Shown here piece after piece: positions 1 to 8,452 of a stretch of 64,000 nt of DNA. Position 1 is the stretch's first letter. Each line of letters begins with the position of its first letter. The position numbers were made by a program, and so were the translations under genes. The stretch is from the NCBI GenBank assembly GCA_958295845.1, contig OY282376.1, forward strand, positions 186,001-250,000, written 5' to 3'. Origin of the DNA: Caldilineaceae bacterium. Its GTDB lineage: Bacteria; Chloroflexota; Anaerolineae; Caldilineales; Caldilineaceae. The notes under the pieces were generated by a model, which did no database searches, was not told where the DNA came from, and was given only the letters and a program-made list of their open reading frames with translations.

Positions 1-1610
1 TCCTTGGCGGTGATGAACTCCAGCAGCGCGGGCACGCCTTCCTTCGTCTTCTGGATGCCGCGCTCAATCGCGGGGATGATCTGGTCCGGCGTCTCGATTC
101 TCTCGCCGTAGCCGCCGAAGGCCTCGGCCATCTTGGCGTAGTTGCCGGAGATATCGGTCGAGCCGTACTTCTGTTGCGAGACCGGCATGATCGGAATCTC
201 GATCGCCATCGAGAAGTTGTTGAACAGGACGGACAGAATGGGGATGCGCTCCCGCACCGCGGTCTCGAAGTCCATGCCGGTGAAGCCGATGGCGGCGTCG
301 CCCCACACGTTGATGCAGAGTTTATCGGGGCAGAACAGTTTGGCGCCCATCGCCAGACCGAGGCCGTAGCCCAGCTGGGTCGTCTTGCCCCAGCCGATAT
401 AGGAGAGCGGCGTTTCTGATTTCCAGAAGGGCGAGAGCTGATCGCGCGGGCTGCCGGCGTCGTGGGTGATGATCGTGTTGGGGACGTCGACGGTGTCGTA
501 GAGATCGCGAATCACCCGGTACGGGGAGAGCGGGGTGCCGTCGCTGTTGCGCTTGGCCGCCCACTCGGACTCCCACTTGCCATTGGTCTCTGCAATCCTG
601 GCGGCGACGCCGGCCTGGCGGCCGCGCGTCTGCCCGCCCAGCCGTTCCGACACGGCCGCGATCAAAGCTCGCAGCGTAAGGTCGGCGTCGCCGATGAGGG
701 CGTGCTGGCTGGCGACGTCTTTGTTGATGTCGGCCGGATCGAGGGTGGCGTGAATGATCGTCTTGCCGGCCGGCATGCGCACACCGAAGTTGGTGAAGCT
801 GAAGCTGCAGCCGATGCCAAGAATCACGTCGGCGTTGTTCAGGAACTCCCCCACGGCCCGCGTGTGGGAGCGGTTGGCCGAGCCGAGACTCAAAGGGTGT
901 GTCTCGGGGAAGGCGCTCTTGCCGTTGAGTGTGGTGGTGACCGGCGCTTCCAGCAGCTCAGCCAGTTCTTTCAGGGCATCCCACGCCTTGGCGTAGTGGA
1001 CACCCTGTCCGGCATAGAGAACGGGGCTTTCCGCCGCCACCAGCATATCCGCCGCCCGTTCCACATCGGCCGGGTCCGGCCCGTAGCGCAGCCGTTGCAC
1101 GGGCTGGTAACTGAATTCCGCGACCTCGGCAGAGGAAATGTCGGCAGGGATCTCCACCAGTGCCGGCCGCGGCCGGCCGTTGCGCACCGCCGCGAACGCC
1201 CGCCGCATCGCGTCGGCCGTCATCTCCGGCGTCGTCAGCTGTTCGCTCGATTTGGTGACGGAAGCATAGCTCTGCGCGGAGTTGAAGTTGGGCTGCACCT
1301 GGTTGATCGGCCTCGGATAGCCGCCGGGCAGGACCACGATCGGGGCCGAATCGCCGAATGCCTGCGCCACGCCGCCGAAAGCGTTCTCGGAGCCGGGGCC
1401 GGACTGCATGCAGAAGACGCCGATCTTGTCGCCCGAACTCAAGCGGCTGATTGCGTCCGCCATGTGCAGGCCGATGCGCTCCTGGCGCACGATGATGGTG
1501 CGGATGTCCAGTTTAGCGGCCGACTCGATGAGATAGTTCACCGGATAGGCGAAAAGGATCTCGGTGCCCTCCTCCTTAAGGCAGTGGGCAATTACATCAA
1601 CGACTTGCAT
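1..1610 (-). CDS. ThDP-dependent enzyme, acetolactate-synthase-like (partial, 3' end cut by window)
   Basis: The minus-strand frame opens at ATG 1610 and runs off the left edge with no stop, giving about 536 residues. The start is set by an AAGGAGA ribosome-binding site about 8 nt upstream. An N-terminal pyrimidine-binding domain is visible (QSGPGSENA near residue 70), then a central domain. A C-terminal pyrophosphate-binding domain carries GDAAIGFTGMDFETA followed by LFNN, the ThDP/Mg motif of the acetolactate synthase, glyoxylate carboligase and benzoylformate decarboxylase family (the usual GDG reads GDA). The family decarboxylates or ligates 2-oxo acids in the cytoplasm; the substrate cannot be read from sequence. 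The downstream neighbour on the same strand is a D-2-hydroxyacid dehydrogenase, which fits a role in 2-oxo or hydroxy acid metabolism. A catabolic carboligase or decarboxylase is as likely as a true biosynthetic synthase. Confidence 0.85.
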   Translation of the reverse strand, partial: MQVVDVIAHCLKEEGTEILFAYPVNYLIESAAKLDIRTIIVRQERIGLHMADAISRLSSGDKIGVFCMQSGPGSENAFGGVAQAFGDSAPIVVLPGGYPRPINQVQPNFNSAQSYASVTKSSEQLTTPEMTADAMRRAFAAVRNGRPRPALVEIPADISSAEVAEFSYQPVQRLRYGPDPADVERAADMLVAAESPVLYAGQGVHYAKAWDALKELAELLEAPVTTTLNGKSAFPETHPLSLGSANRSHTRAVGEFLNNADVILGIGCSFSFTNFGVRMPAGKTIIHATLDPADINKDVASQHALIGDADLTLRALIAAVSERLGGQTRGRQAGVAARIAETNGKWESEWAAKRNSDGTPLSPYRVIRDLYDTVDVPNTIITHDAGSPRDQLSPFWKSETPLSYIGWGKTTQLGYGLGLAMGAKLFCPDKLCINVWGDAAIGFTGMDFETAVRERIPILSVLFNNFSMAIEIPIMPVSQQKYGSTDISGNYAKMAEAFGGYGERIETPDQIIPAIERGIQKTKEGVPALLEFITAK

Positions 1611-1772
1611 GCTATGGTCTCCTTGAGTGTGGGTTCAATCCGGCGCCAGGACTTTTCGAAAAGGCTGCATTATCGCAAAAACTGCATTATGGCAGTGCAG
1701 GCATCTCGCCCGCACTGCTCAGCGTCTCCAGCTCTTGGTCTTTATGGGGAAATTCGTATTGAGGCTATTCAC

Positions 1773-2723
1773 TTAGTAGCCGCGTTCGATACCTACAGTA
1801 TTCTGTAGCGGTTCGTCATTCAGATAGCGTTTCAAGTTGTCGCTCATAATACTCCTGACATTGGAGGTGGTCTGGACCGATGAGGGCGAACTGTGCGGTG
1901 TGATGAACAGATTCGGCGCGTCCCACAGCGGATCGTCCGCGGGCAGCGGTTCAGTGGCCGCCACATCCAGCGCGGCGCCGGCCAGCTGGCCCTCCTCCAA
2001 CATCCGGATCAGAGTCGGTTCATGAATGATGCCCCCGCGCGAGATGACGATGAAAAAGGCTTCCGGCTGCAGGAGGGCCAGCTCATCCGGCCCGATCATG
2101 CCCCGCGTTTCGGCAGTGATCGGGACCGTCACCACCACCACGTCCGAACCCCGCAACAGCGCCGGCATGCCGTCCATCAACTGCAGGTCCGACACATCGT
2201 CGGGTTTCTCCATCGGATTGACGTCAACCGCGCTGACCTCCATCTCGAAAGCCGCGGCCCGTTTTGCGATCTGCCGGCCGATGTTCCCCAGGCCGACGAT
2301 GCCCATCTTCAAACCGGCCAGACCGACCAGCCGCGTGCCCTCGGGGAGGCCCCATTCGTGCCGTTGTTGCGCTTTGTGAAGCGGACCGAACCCGCGCGTG
2401 AGGAACACCAGCATCCCCATCGTATGCTCTGCAATCGTCTTGGCATGCGCGCCCCGCGTATTGCAGACTGTTATCCCCCGCTCCGCCAACTCCGGCACAC
2501 TGGGCATCCATTCCACGCCGGCGCTGGACGCCTGGATCCAGCGGATATTGGGCGCAGCCTGCAACTGGACGCTGTTTATCGGGCCGAAGGCGGCCTCGGC
2601 GTCGGCTGCCTGCGCCGCGATTTTCTCAGTCGTATCCGCGAATACAAACTCCACCTGCGGAAACTCCTGCCGGAAGCCATCCACAAATCTGTCGACCCAC
2701 CCCGCTGTTATCAGAACTTTCAT
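1773..2723 (-). CDS. D-2-hydroxyacid dehydrogenase (NAD-dependent)
   Basis: 316 residues from ATG 2723, chosen because a GGAGAG site lies 6 nt upstream; a longer reading to 2834 would add 37 residues without family character. The Rossmann motif GLGNIG is at about residues 144-149. The catalytic set of the family is present: Arg in SRGGIIHE, Glu in AATEPLP and His in ITPHSS. Length is normal for the family (310-340). Such enzymes interconvert 2-oxo acids and D-2-hydroxy acids with NAD(P)H in the cytoplasm. Its substrate is unknown. It reads in the same direction as the ThDP enzyme to its left, with about 160 bases between them, so co-transcription is possible but not shown. Confidence 0.9.
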   Translation of the reverse strand: MKVLITAGWVDRFVDGFRQEFPQVEFVFADTTEKIAAQAADAEAAFGPINSVQLQAAPNIRWIQASSAGVEWMPSVPELAERGITVCNTRGAHAKTIAEHTMGMLVFLTRGFGPLHKAQQRHEWGLPEGTRLVGLAGLKMGIVGLGNIGRQIAKRAAAFEMEVSAVDVNPMEKPDDVSDLQLMDGMPALLRGSDVVVVTVPITAETRGMIGPDELALLQPEAFFIVISRGGIIHEPTLIRMLEEGQLAGAALDVAATEPLPADDPLWDAPNLFITPHSSPSSVQTTSNVRSIMSDNLKRYLNDEPLQNTVGIERGY

Positions 2724-2870
2724 TGTGCTCTCCATCGTGAGGCTGAACGCTGCCGTGAAAAGTGAATCGTGGTTAGTGGGGCTGCCATTCACGCGCAGTT
2801 TTCCACCAACCACAGAGGTCTTGTAATTATACATCAGAATGGCACCGGCGCAGCATAGGCGCGGAACGGC

Positions 2871-2903
2871 AGTGGATAGTGGATAGTGGATAGTGGATAG
2901 TGG
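2871..2903. repeat. Heptamer tandem repeat (AGTGGAT)
   Basis: Four to five head-to-tail copies of AGTGGAT occupy the spacer between the dehydrogenase and tRNA-Val. It looks like slippage-generated spacer DNA; no function is visible. The rest of 2724-3131 holds no gene that I can support. Confidence 0.85.
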
Positions 2904-3010
2904 GCTGAGACAGCACGTGGGAGGGTAGCCACTGTTGGCTAGACATGTTGCTGGGGAAAAACTAGCACGGTGGCAAGACAGGGTGGGGCGTTGCGGGGGT
3001 GAGGAACGGC

Positions 3011-3038
3011 AGGGGTCAGGGGTCAGGGGTCAGGGGTT
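3011..3038. repeat. Heptamer tandem repeat (AGGGGTC)
   Basis: Four copies of AGGGGTC/T follow each other directly in the same spacer as the AGTGGAT array. Again this appears to be simple spacer microsatellite DNA. Confidence 0.85.
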
Positions 3039-3131
3039 AGTTGTTAGTAGTAGTAAGTTTACAGTGGTCAGAGGGTATGCTGGCGTCTTCAGGCTGGGCA
3101 TGGCGGCAAGACTGAATCGCCGTGGGGGATT

Positions 3132-3160
3132 TTGTGGCTGAAACTGCGTTGTGCTATAGT
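3132..3160 (+). promoter_or_regulatory. Sigma-70-type promoter of tRNA-Val
   Basis: TTGTGG (3132-3137) and TATAGT (3155-3160) are separated by exactly 17 bases and end 15 bases before the first base of the tRNA, the expected placement. Confidence 0.6.
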
Positions 3161-3175
3161 TTAATTCTACTGTGC

Positions 3176-3250
<75 letters not shown>

Positions 3251-3480
3251 CTAGGCTGTTGCCGAACAACGTGGTTCGGCATGTTGCCGCCGGCTCCATC
3301 ATTTGGGAGAGATGGCGGCAGCGTGATACTTTGGCCGCGGCCAGTCAAACATGATCAGGTTTTCCGTCAGTTACGAAACTGGCAGTGTTCTGAAGCAATC
3401 GTGCCTCTGCATGAAGCGGTGCCTTAGACAACTTCTCTGCGCTGGAGTTCAGGCTGGAGAGTATAAATCTTCTCCTTTTG

Positions 3481-3522
3481 CCGAACACACCTCACTTGAT
3501 GGCTTGGTGTAGGTACGTTCGG
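3481..3522 (+). promoter_or_regulatory. Conserved 5' hairpin element, copy A
   Basis: CCGAAC (3481) pairs with GTTCGG (3517). Inside it ACCT pairs with AGGT and CACT with GGTG around a loop GATGGCT, giving a long interrupted hairpin about 80 bases before the Cache lipoprotein start. A second copy lies before the paralogous gene at 8329-8370. Most differences between the copies fall in the loop or bulges, while the paired arms are kept. The wider sequence 3290-3560 is also related to 8135-8405. This suggests a retained untranslated-leader structure. It does not match a riboswitch class I can name. Confidence 0.5.
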
Positions 3523-3604
3523 TATATTTCTGTGAAATCTGCATGTTGACCGTCCGGCCACGTAGCACCGGCCCTTGTTGAAGTGCTTTTTAGGAGGAAG
3601 ACCG

Positions 3605-4687
3605 ATGCGCAGTCGTATTTTTCACATCAGAATGGCCGTCGTCCTGGTGGCCGCCGCCGTATTCCTGTCCGGTTGCTATCACATGATGTCACCCCGTACC
3701 TGGAAGCCGTCCCTTTCGCGCTTGGACCGAATGGTACATCCGGATCGAATGGATAGAACGGACTCTCAGGATAGAATGGGCCGAATGGATAGAGCGGACT
3801 CTCAGGATAAGATGGGCCCGATGGATAGAGCGGACTCTCAGGGTAAAACGGGCCCGATGGGTCGTTGGGACCGTTCCGACGCCAGGCAAGGCGGGAAGGT
3901 TTCCAAGGCCGATCGTCCTGGCTACACCGTGGCCATGGTAGAGAAGGCCCTGCGGATTTACGACGCCAAGGGTCGAGAGGCGACGGTCGAATACTTCAGC
4001 TCCCCGGAAAGCGTGGACGGCGAGTGGTATGTATTTATCGCCGATGAAAACAACGTCTTGATCGCCCACCCCAATCCCGTCTACGTGGGCGCAAGCCTGA
4101 TGGCAGAGACCGGCATCGATATCACCGGCTATAAGCACGGCGCTGAGATCGCCACTGCCACCGAGGAGGGGAAGTGGATCGACTATATCTTCCTCAACCC
4201 TGCCACCGGCCAGCAGGAGTACAAGCATGCCTGGGCGGTGAGGCGCGATGGACTGATCTTCGTTTCCGGCTGGTACCAGGTACTCCCGACGTTGTCGCTG
4301 GGCGTAACCAAGGAAGATCCCGCTGAGTACACGATTGCCTTTGTCGACCGTGCGCTTCGCCACTACGAAGCGCACGGCAGAGAAGCTACGGTCGCCCATT
4401 ACAACACGCCGGAAAGCGTCGATGGATCCTGGTATGTCTACGTCTTCGACGAGGATGATCTGTTGATCGCGCACGCAAATGCGGATCTGCTGGGTATGGA
4501 CTTGAAGGAAGAGCTGGGCCTGGACTCCACCGGCTATCATTTCGGCACCGACATGCTGGAAGCGACGGCGGAGGGGCTGTGGGTACACTATGTCTTCGTC
4601 AACCCCGCCACCGGCGAGGAGGAGACCAAGCATGCCTGGGCCGTGCGCCACGACGGACTGCTCATTGGCTCCGGCTGGTATGAATAG
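3605..4687 (+). CDS. Lipoprotein with two tandem Cache (sCache_2-like) domains
   Basis: 360 residues from ATG 3605, with an AGGAGG site upstream. A lipoprotein signal with lipobox LSGC near residue 24 predicts a membrane-anchored extracytoplasmic protein. Residues about 35-85 are a low-complexity stretch of repeats rich in Arg, Met, Asp and Ser (units like RMDRADSQDKMGP). Two Cache-like domains of about 120 residues follow, each with the family pattern: YTVAMVEKAL helix, WYVFIADENN, IAHPNP, G-W-DYIFLNPATG and ending SGWY. Cache domains normally form the sensor part of chemoreceptors and histidine kinases and bind small organic ligands. Here no transmembrane signalling part follows. A ligand-binding surface lipoprotein is my inference. 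It is paralogous to the six-domain protein at 8453. Confidence 0.85.
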   Translation: MRSRIFHIRMAVVLVAAAVFLSGCYHMMSPRTWKPSLSRLDRMVHPDRMDRTDSQDRMGRMDRADSQDKMGPMDRADSQGKTGPMGRWDRSDARQGGKVSKADRPGYTVAMVEKALRIYDAKGREATVEYFSSPESVDGEWYVFIADENNVLIAHPNPVYVGASLMAETGIDITGYKHGAEIATATEEGKWIDYIFLNPATGQQEYKHAWAVRRDGLIFVSGWYQVLPTLSLGVTKEDPAEYTIAFVDRALRHYEAHGREATVAHYNTPESVDGSWYVYVFDEDDLLIAHANADLLGMDLKEELGLDSTGYHFGTDMLEATAEGLWVHYVFVNPATGEEETKHAWAVRHDGLLIGSGWYE

Positions 4688-4731
4688 ACCTTTGGCAGGT
4701 GCCCTCTGGGCGCGGTGATTAGCCTGACATA

Positions 4732-4764
4732 CAGGGGCGCTCGACCGGGCGCCCCTGTTCTTCT
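4732..4764 (+). terminator. Rho-independent terminator after Cache lipoprotein A
   Basis: CAGGGGCGC (4732-4740) pairs with GCGCCCCTG (4749-4757) across an 8-base loop, followed by TTCTTCT. The same hairpin recurs after the paralog at 11053. Confidence 0.8.
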
Positions 4765-4830
4765 ATCTGGTTGCGGACGGGCAGAGACGCGCAGTGCAGT
4801 TATTAGCAGCGCAGTTATTACAGGTGTTTC

Positions 4831-6078
4831 ATGTTGATTGATGGGCTTCCCCACGGGAGCGCAGTGCAGGCCGCAGGCGCGGCCTTTGCCGGCAGGCATG
4901 AACAGCTAATTGACCTTTGTATGGCAGTCCAGCAGATCCCCGCTCCGACCGGCGCCGAGGCCGAGCGGGCCGCGTGGATCGAGAAGCGCATGCAGGCCAT
5001 CGGCCTGGCCGATGTCGAGCGGGACAGGTTGGGCAATGTCTATGGCCGGGTCTGCGGCGCACGTCCACAGGAGGGGCCCGCCCTGCTGGTGTCCGCCCAC
5101 ACCGATACCGTCTTCCCGCCTGAAATCGACCTGCGCCTGTGCCGTCTGGACAATGGACTGATCCGCGGGCCGGGCATCGGCGACAATTCGACCGGCGTTG
5201 CCGGCCTGCTCATGCTGGCCGAGACGTTGACGCAACTTGCCCCGCCGCCGGTGGACATCTGGCTGGTTGCCAATTCGATGGAAGAAGGCTTGGGCGACCT
5301 GCGCGGCATGCGCCGGGTCGTGGACCGGTTGGCTGCGGAAGCGAACGGGGCGAACCGCAGCGCGGGTTCTTCCCGCAACGGACGCGGCGCCCTGGGCGCG
5401 GTGATCGTGCTCGAAGGCATGGGCCTGGGCCGCATCGTCCACCAGGGGCTGGGCGCGCGGCGCTATCGTATTTCCGCCACCGCGCCCGGGGGCCACAGTT
5501 GGGGTGATTTCGGCGCAGCCAGTGCGGTTCACGGGCTGGTACTGCTGGCGGAGGAGATCGTTACAATGCAGGTCCCCCAGACCCCGCGTACCACCTTCAA
5601 TATCGGTCGCATCGGCGGCGGCACATCGGTCAATTCCATTGCCCAGGCGGCGTGGATGGAGTTGGACCTGCGCAGCGAATCAACCAAAACGCTGGCCTGG
5701 TTGGATGGGCAGATTGGAGAGATTATAGCGCGCCACGTGCAGGCGCACAGCGCGTACGAAGACGGCCTGACGCTGCGTCATGAACAGATCGGCAACCGGC
5801 CCGCGGGCGGGCTGCCTTTCCGGCATCCACTCGTACAGGCCGCTTCCACAGTTCTGCAGGAGCTTGGCATTAAGGAACGCAGCGATGGGCGCATCAGCAG
5901 CACCGATGCCAATGTGCCTCTGAGCCGTAACATTCCCGCCGTCTGTGTGGGCCTTACCGAAGGCGGCGACGCCCACCGTTTGAGTGAATGGATCGACCCA
6001 TTGCCGCTGGTAAAGGGGATGCAGCAGCTGCTCTACCTTACATGGTGGAGCGCTGCGTGGTTGACTAAAAGTGGCTAG
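4831..6078 (+). CDS. M20-family metallopeptidase/amidohydrolase
   Basis: 415 residues. The dinuclear-metal motifs of the M20/M28 superfamily are visible: SAHTDTVF near residue 89, GPGIGDNSTG near 115, the catalytic Glu in MEEGLGD near 151, a third-metal Glu in VLEGMGLG, and a late His in GGDAHRL near 390. A dimerisation (lid) insertion lies between, with G-GGTSVNSI. Such enzymes cleave peptides, N-acyl amino acids or related amides in the cytoplasm; specificity is not readable. The N-terminus is supported by a duplicated scar at 11140, where the codons for DGLPHG and AVQAA are kept in frame after an ATG. The ribosome-binding site is weak. It lies between the Cache lipoprotein and thrS and was part of the duplicated block. 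Confidence 0.85.
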   Translation: MLIDGLPHGSAVQAAGAAFAGRHEQLIDLCMAVQQIPAPTGAEAERAAWIEKRMQAIGLADVERDRLGNVYGRVCGARPQEGPALLVSAHTDTVFPPEIDLRLCRLDNGLIRGPGIGDNSTGVAGLLMLAETLTQLAPPPVDIWLVANSMEEGLGDLRGMRRVVDRLAAEANGANRSAGSSRNGRGALGAVIVLEGMGLGRIVHQGLGARRYRISATAPGGHSWGDFGAASAVHGLVLLAEEIVTMQVPQTPRTTFNIGRIGGGTSVNSIAQAAWMELDLRSESTKTLAWLDGQIGEIIARHVQAHSAYEDGLTLRHEQIGNRPAGGLPFRHPLVQAASTVLQELGIKERSDGRISSTDANVPLSRNIPAVCVGLTEGGDAHRLSEWIDPLPLVKGMQQLLYLTWWSAAWLTKSG

Positions 6079-6196
6079 TGGCGAACCCCAGCGGCCCATG
6101 GTCCTACCACCCACGGGTCGAAAACCAGCTCGTTCTCAGACAACGAACTGGTAGCGCACGGTACCACATCCACTGCAGTTCACAGGAGTAACGGAG

Positions 6197-8011
6197 ATGG
6201 CTAGTAAAATCGATGGCCTGTATAAGATTCGCCATAGCGCAGCCCACGTCATGGCGCAGGCGGTGTTGGAGCTCTATCCCGAGGCCAAGTATGCGATTGG
6301 ACCGCCGATCGAGAACGGCTTCTACTACGACTTTGATCTCGGAAAAGACCAGGACGGCTCCCCGCGCACCTTCCGGCCGGATGATCTGAAAACGATCCAG
6401 AAGCGCATGCGCCAGATTATCGGCGGCAAGCATCAGTTTGACTATCGCGAGGTCAGCGCCGACGAGGCCCGCCAGCTCTTCGCCGACCAGCCCTACAAAC
6501 TAGAGCTGATCGATGGCCTGGACGAGGGCGAAATCGACGAATACGGCAACGAAGCAGACGAAAAGCCGGTCATCAGCACCTACAAGCATGATACATTCGA
6601 AGACCTGTGCATGGGGCCCCACGTAGAGCATACCGGCCAAATCGTCGCCGACGGCTTTCAGCTTCTCAGCGTCGCCGGCGCGTACTGGCGGGGTGACGAG
6701 AAAAACGCCATGCTGCAGCGCATCTACGGCACTGCCTGGCGCAACCGCAAAGAGCTGAGGAAGCACCTCGATCAGCTTGAAGAGGCCAAGAAACGGGATC
6801 ACCGCAAGGTGGGCCGCGAACTGGAGATCTTCATCTTCGAAGAGGAGGTCGGGCCGGGTCTGCCCCTCTGGCTGCCGCGCGGCGCAATCATCATCGAAGA
6901 GCTCGAACGGCTGGCCAAAGAGACCGAGGAGGCGGCCGGCTACGATCGCGTGCGCACGCCCCATCTCACCAAGGAGGACCTCTTCCTGCGCAGCGGACAT
7001 CTCGACTTCTACAAGGACAGCATGTATCCGCCGATGGAGATGGAGGGCGTCACCTACTACGTGAAGCCGATGAACTGCCCGATGCACCACAAGATCTTCG
7101 GCTCCAAGCTGCGCAGCTACCGCGAACTGCCCGTGCGGCTGGCCGAATACGGGACCTGCTACCGCTACGAGCAGAGCGGGGAGCTTTTCGGATTGATGCG
7201 CGTTCGTTCGATGCAGATGAACGACGCCCACATTTACTGCACCGAGGCGCAGTTTGCCGAGGAGTTCATGCGGGTCGTCGATCTGTACAAGTATTACTTC
7301 GATCTGTTCGAAATCGACCGCTTTGTCATGCGCCTCAGCACGCATCACCCCAAAAAGCTGGGCGAAAAGTACGTCGACAATCGTACGCTCTGGGAGCAGA
7401 CCGAGGAGATGGTGCGCCAGGCGATGACCGAGGGCAATGTGCCGTTTGAAGAGGAGCCGGACGAGGCCGCCTTCTACGGCCCCAAGATCGACGTGCAGAT
7501 CTGGAGCGCGATCGGCCGCGAGTTCACCCTCGCCACCAATCAGGTCGACTTCGCGCAGCCGGAACGGTTGGACCTCTCCTATATCAACGCTGCCGGCGAG
7601 GAGGAGATCCCGCTGTGCATACACCGGGCGCCGCTCAGCACACACGAGCGCATGATCGGCTTTCTTATCGAGCATTACGGCGGCAACTTCCCGGTCTGGC
7701 TATCGCCCGAACAGGTGCGGGTCATTCCCGTTACGTCGGCCCACAACGAATACGCGATGCAGATCGAGAAGCGGCTTACCGACGCCGGCGCGCGGGTCTC
7801 CGCCGATCTGAGCAGCGACCGCATGAACAACAAGATCCGGCAGGCCCAGGGCATGAAGGTCCCTTATATGCTGATCGTGGGCGATCGCGAGATTGAAGAG
7901 GAGACCGTTTCGCTGCGCCGGCGCGACGGCGGCCGCCAGAACGGCATGCCGGTGGCAGAGTTCGTCTCGCTTGTCGCCGAACGCATCGCCAGCCGCGCCA
8001 AGACATTGTAG
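6197..8011 (+). CDS. thrS: Threonyl-tRNA synthetase lacking the TGS domain
   Basis: 604 residues, starting after an AGGAGTAACGGAG site. It charges tRNA-Thr with threonine. The editing-domain motif HSAAH sits at residues 13-17 (about residue 73 in the E. coli enzyme), so the N-terminal TGS domain is absent, and the 118-base gap upstream is too short to hold one. Class II motifs follow: motif 1 region WLPRGAIII, motif 2 RYEQSGELFGLMRVRS and motif 3 LSTHERMIGFLIEHYGG. The zinc ligands are Cys in MNCPMH and His in DAHIY and CIHRA. A C-terminal anticodon-binding domain ends in RRRDGGRQNG. A fragment of its 3' end is repeated at 11181-11303. No T-box leader is evident. Confidence 0.97.
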   Translation: MASKIDGLYKIRHSAAHVMAQAVLELYPEAKYAIGPPIENGFYYDFDLGKDQDGSPRTFRPDDLKTIQKRMRQIIGGKHQFDYREVSADEARQLFADQPYKLELIDGLDEGEIDEYGNEADEKPVISTYKHDTFEDLCMGPHVEHTGQIVADGFQLLSVAGAYWRGDEKNAMLQRIYGTAWRNRKELRKHLDQLEEAKKRDHRKVGRELEIFIFEEEVGPGLPLWLPRGAIIIEELERLAKETEEAAGYDRVRTPHLTKEDLFLRSGHLDFYKDSMYPPMEMEGVTYYVKPMNCPMHHKIFGSKLRSYRELPVRLAEYGTCYRYEQSGELFGLMRVRSMQMNDAHIYCTEAQFAEEFMRVVDLYKYYFDLFEIDRFVMRLSTHHPKKLGEKYVDNRTLWEQTEEMVRQAMTEGNVPFEEEPDEAAFYGPKIDVQIWSAIGREFTLATNQVDFAQPERLDLSYINAAGEEEIPLCIHRAPLSTHERMIGFLIEHYGGNFPVWLSPEQVRVIPVTSAHNEYAMQIEKRLTDAGARVSADLSSDRMNNKIRQAQGMKVPYMLIVGDREIEEETVSLRRRDGGRQNGMPVAEFVSLVAERIASRAKTL

Positions 8012-8118
8012 TGCGGACACTGTAGCGCCAAGACATTGTAGTGCGGACACTGTAGCGCCAAGACTTTGTAGTGCCAGGACTTTGTAGCGCAGACATTGTA
8101 GCGCCAAGACACTGTAGA
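7996..8118. repeat. Tandem repeat over the thrS stop codon
   Basis: A 30-base unit built from two related half-units (CCAAGACATTGTAGTG and CGGACACTGTAGCG) is repeated with small changes about four times. It begins inside the last codons of thrS and runs into the spacer. Related GACATTGTAG / GACTCTGTAG units sit after the thrS scar at 11290-11336. The spacer 8119-8328 has no gene; it resembles 3291-3480. Confidence 0.8.
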
Positions 8119-8328
8119 CCGAGCAGCTTTGGCCGTCGCCGACTCCGGCGGTTTGTAGATTCGGCGGCGGCCTGATAACTTGGCTGCGGCTCGTCAGACG
8201 TGCGCAGGTTTGGCGAAAGAGCGAAACCGGTCGTGTCTTGAACCATCCGCGCCTCTTCCCAGCAGAGGCGCACGTGATTATTTCTGGCGCCGGAGTTCAA
8301 GCTGGAGAGCATACGTTTTTTCTTACTG

Positions 8329-8370
8329 CCGAACACACCTCACTGGATGGCTCGGTGCAGGTAAGTTCGG
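8329..8370 (+). promoter_or_regulatory. Conserved 5' hairpin element, copy B
   Basis: CCGAAC (8329) pairs with GTTCGG (8365), with inner ACCT/AGGT and CACT/GGTG arms, about 80 bases before the GTG start at 8453. Relative to copy A the arms are kept. Most changes are in the loop (TGATGGCTT to GGATGGCTC) or in unpaired positions (T to C, AC to AA). The downstream segment with TTTCTGTGAAATCTGC is also kept in both copies. Confidence 0.5.
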
Positions 8371-8452
8371 TATGTTTCTGTGAAATCTGCTTGTTTAACC
8401 GTTCGGCCCGGAACCATTTGCTCTCAATGAAGAGCGCAACAGGAGGCAAAGA

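Noticed and set aside
6079..6196. T-box leader before thrS
   Set aside because: The gap is too short for a T-box stem I and antiterminator, and no T-box consensus or terminator is visible.
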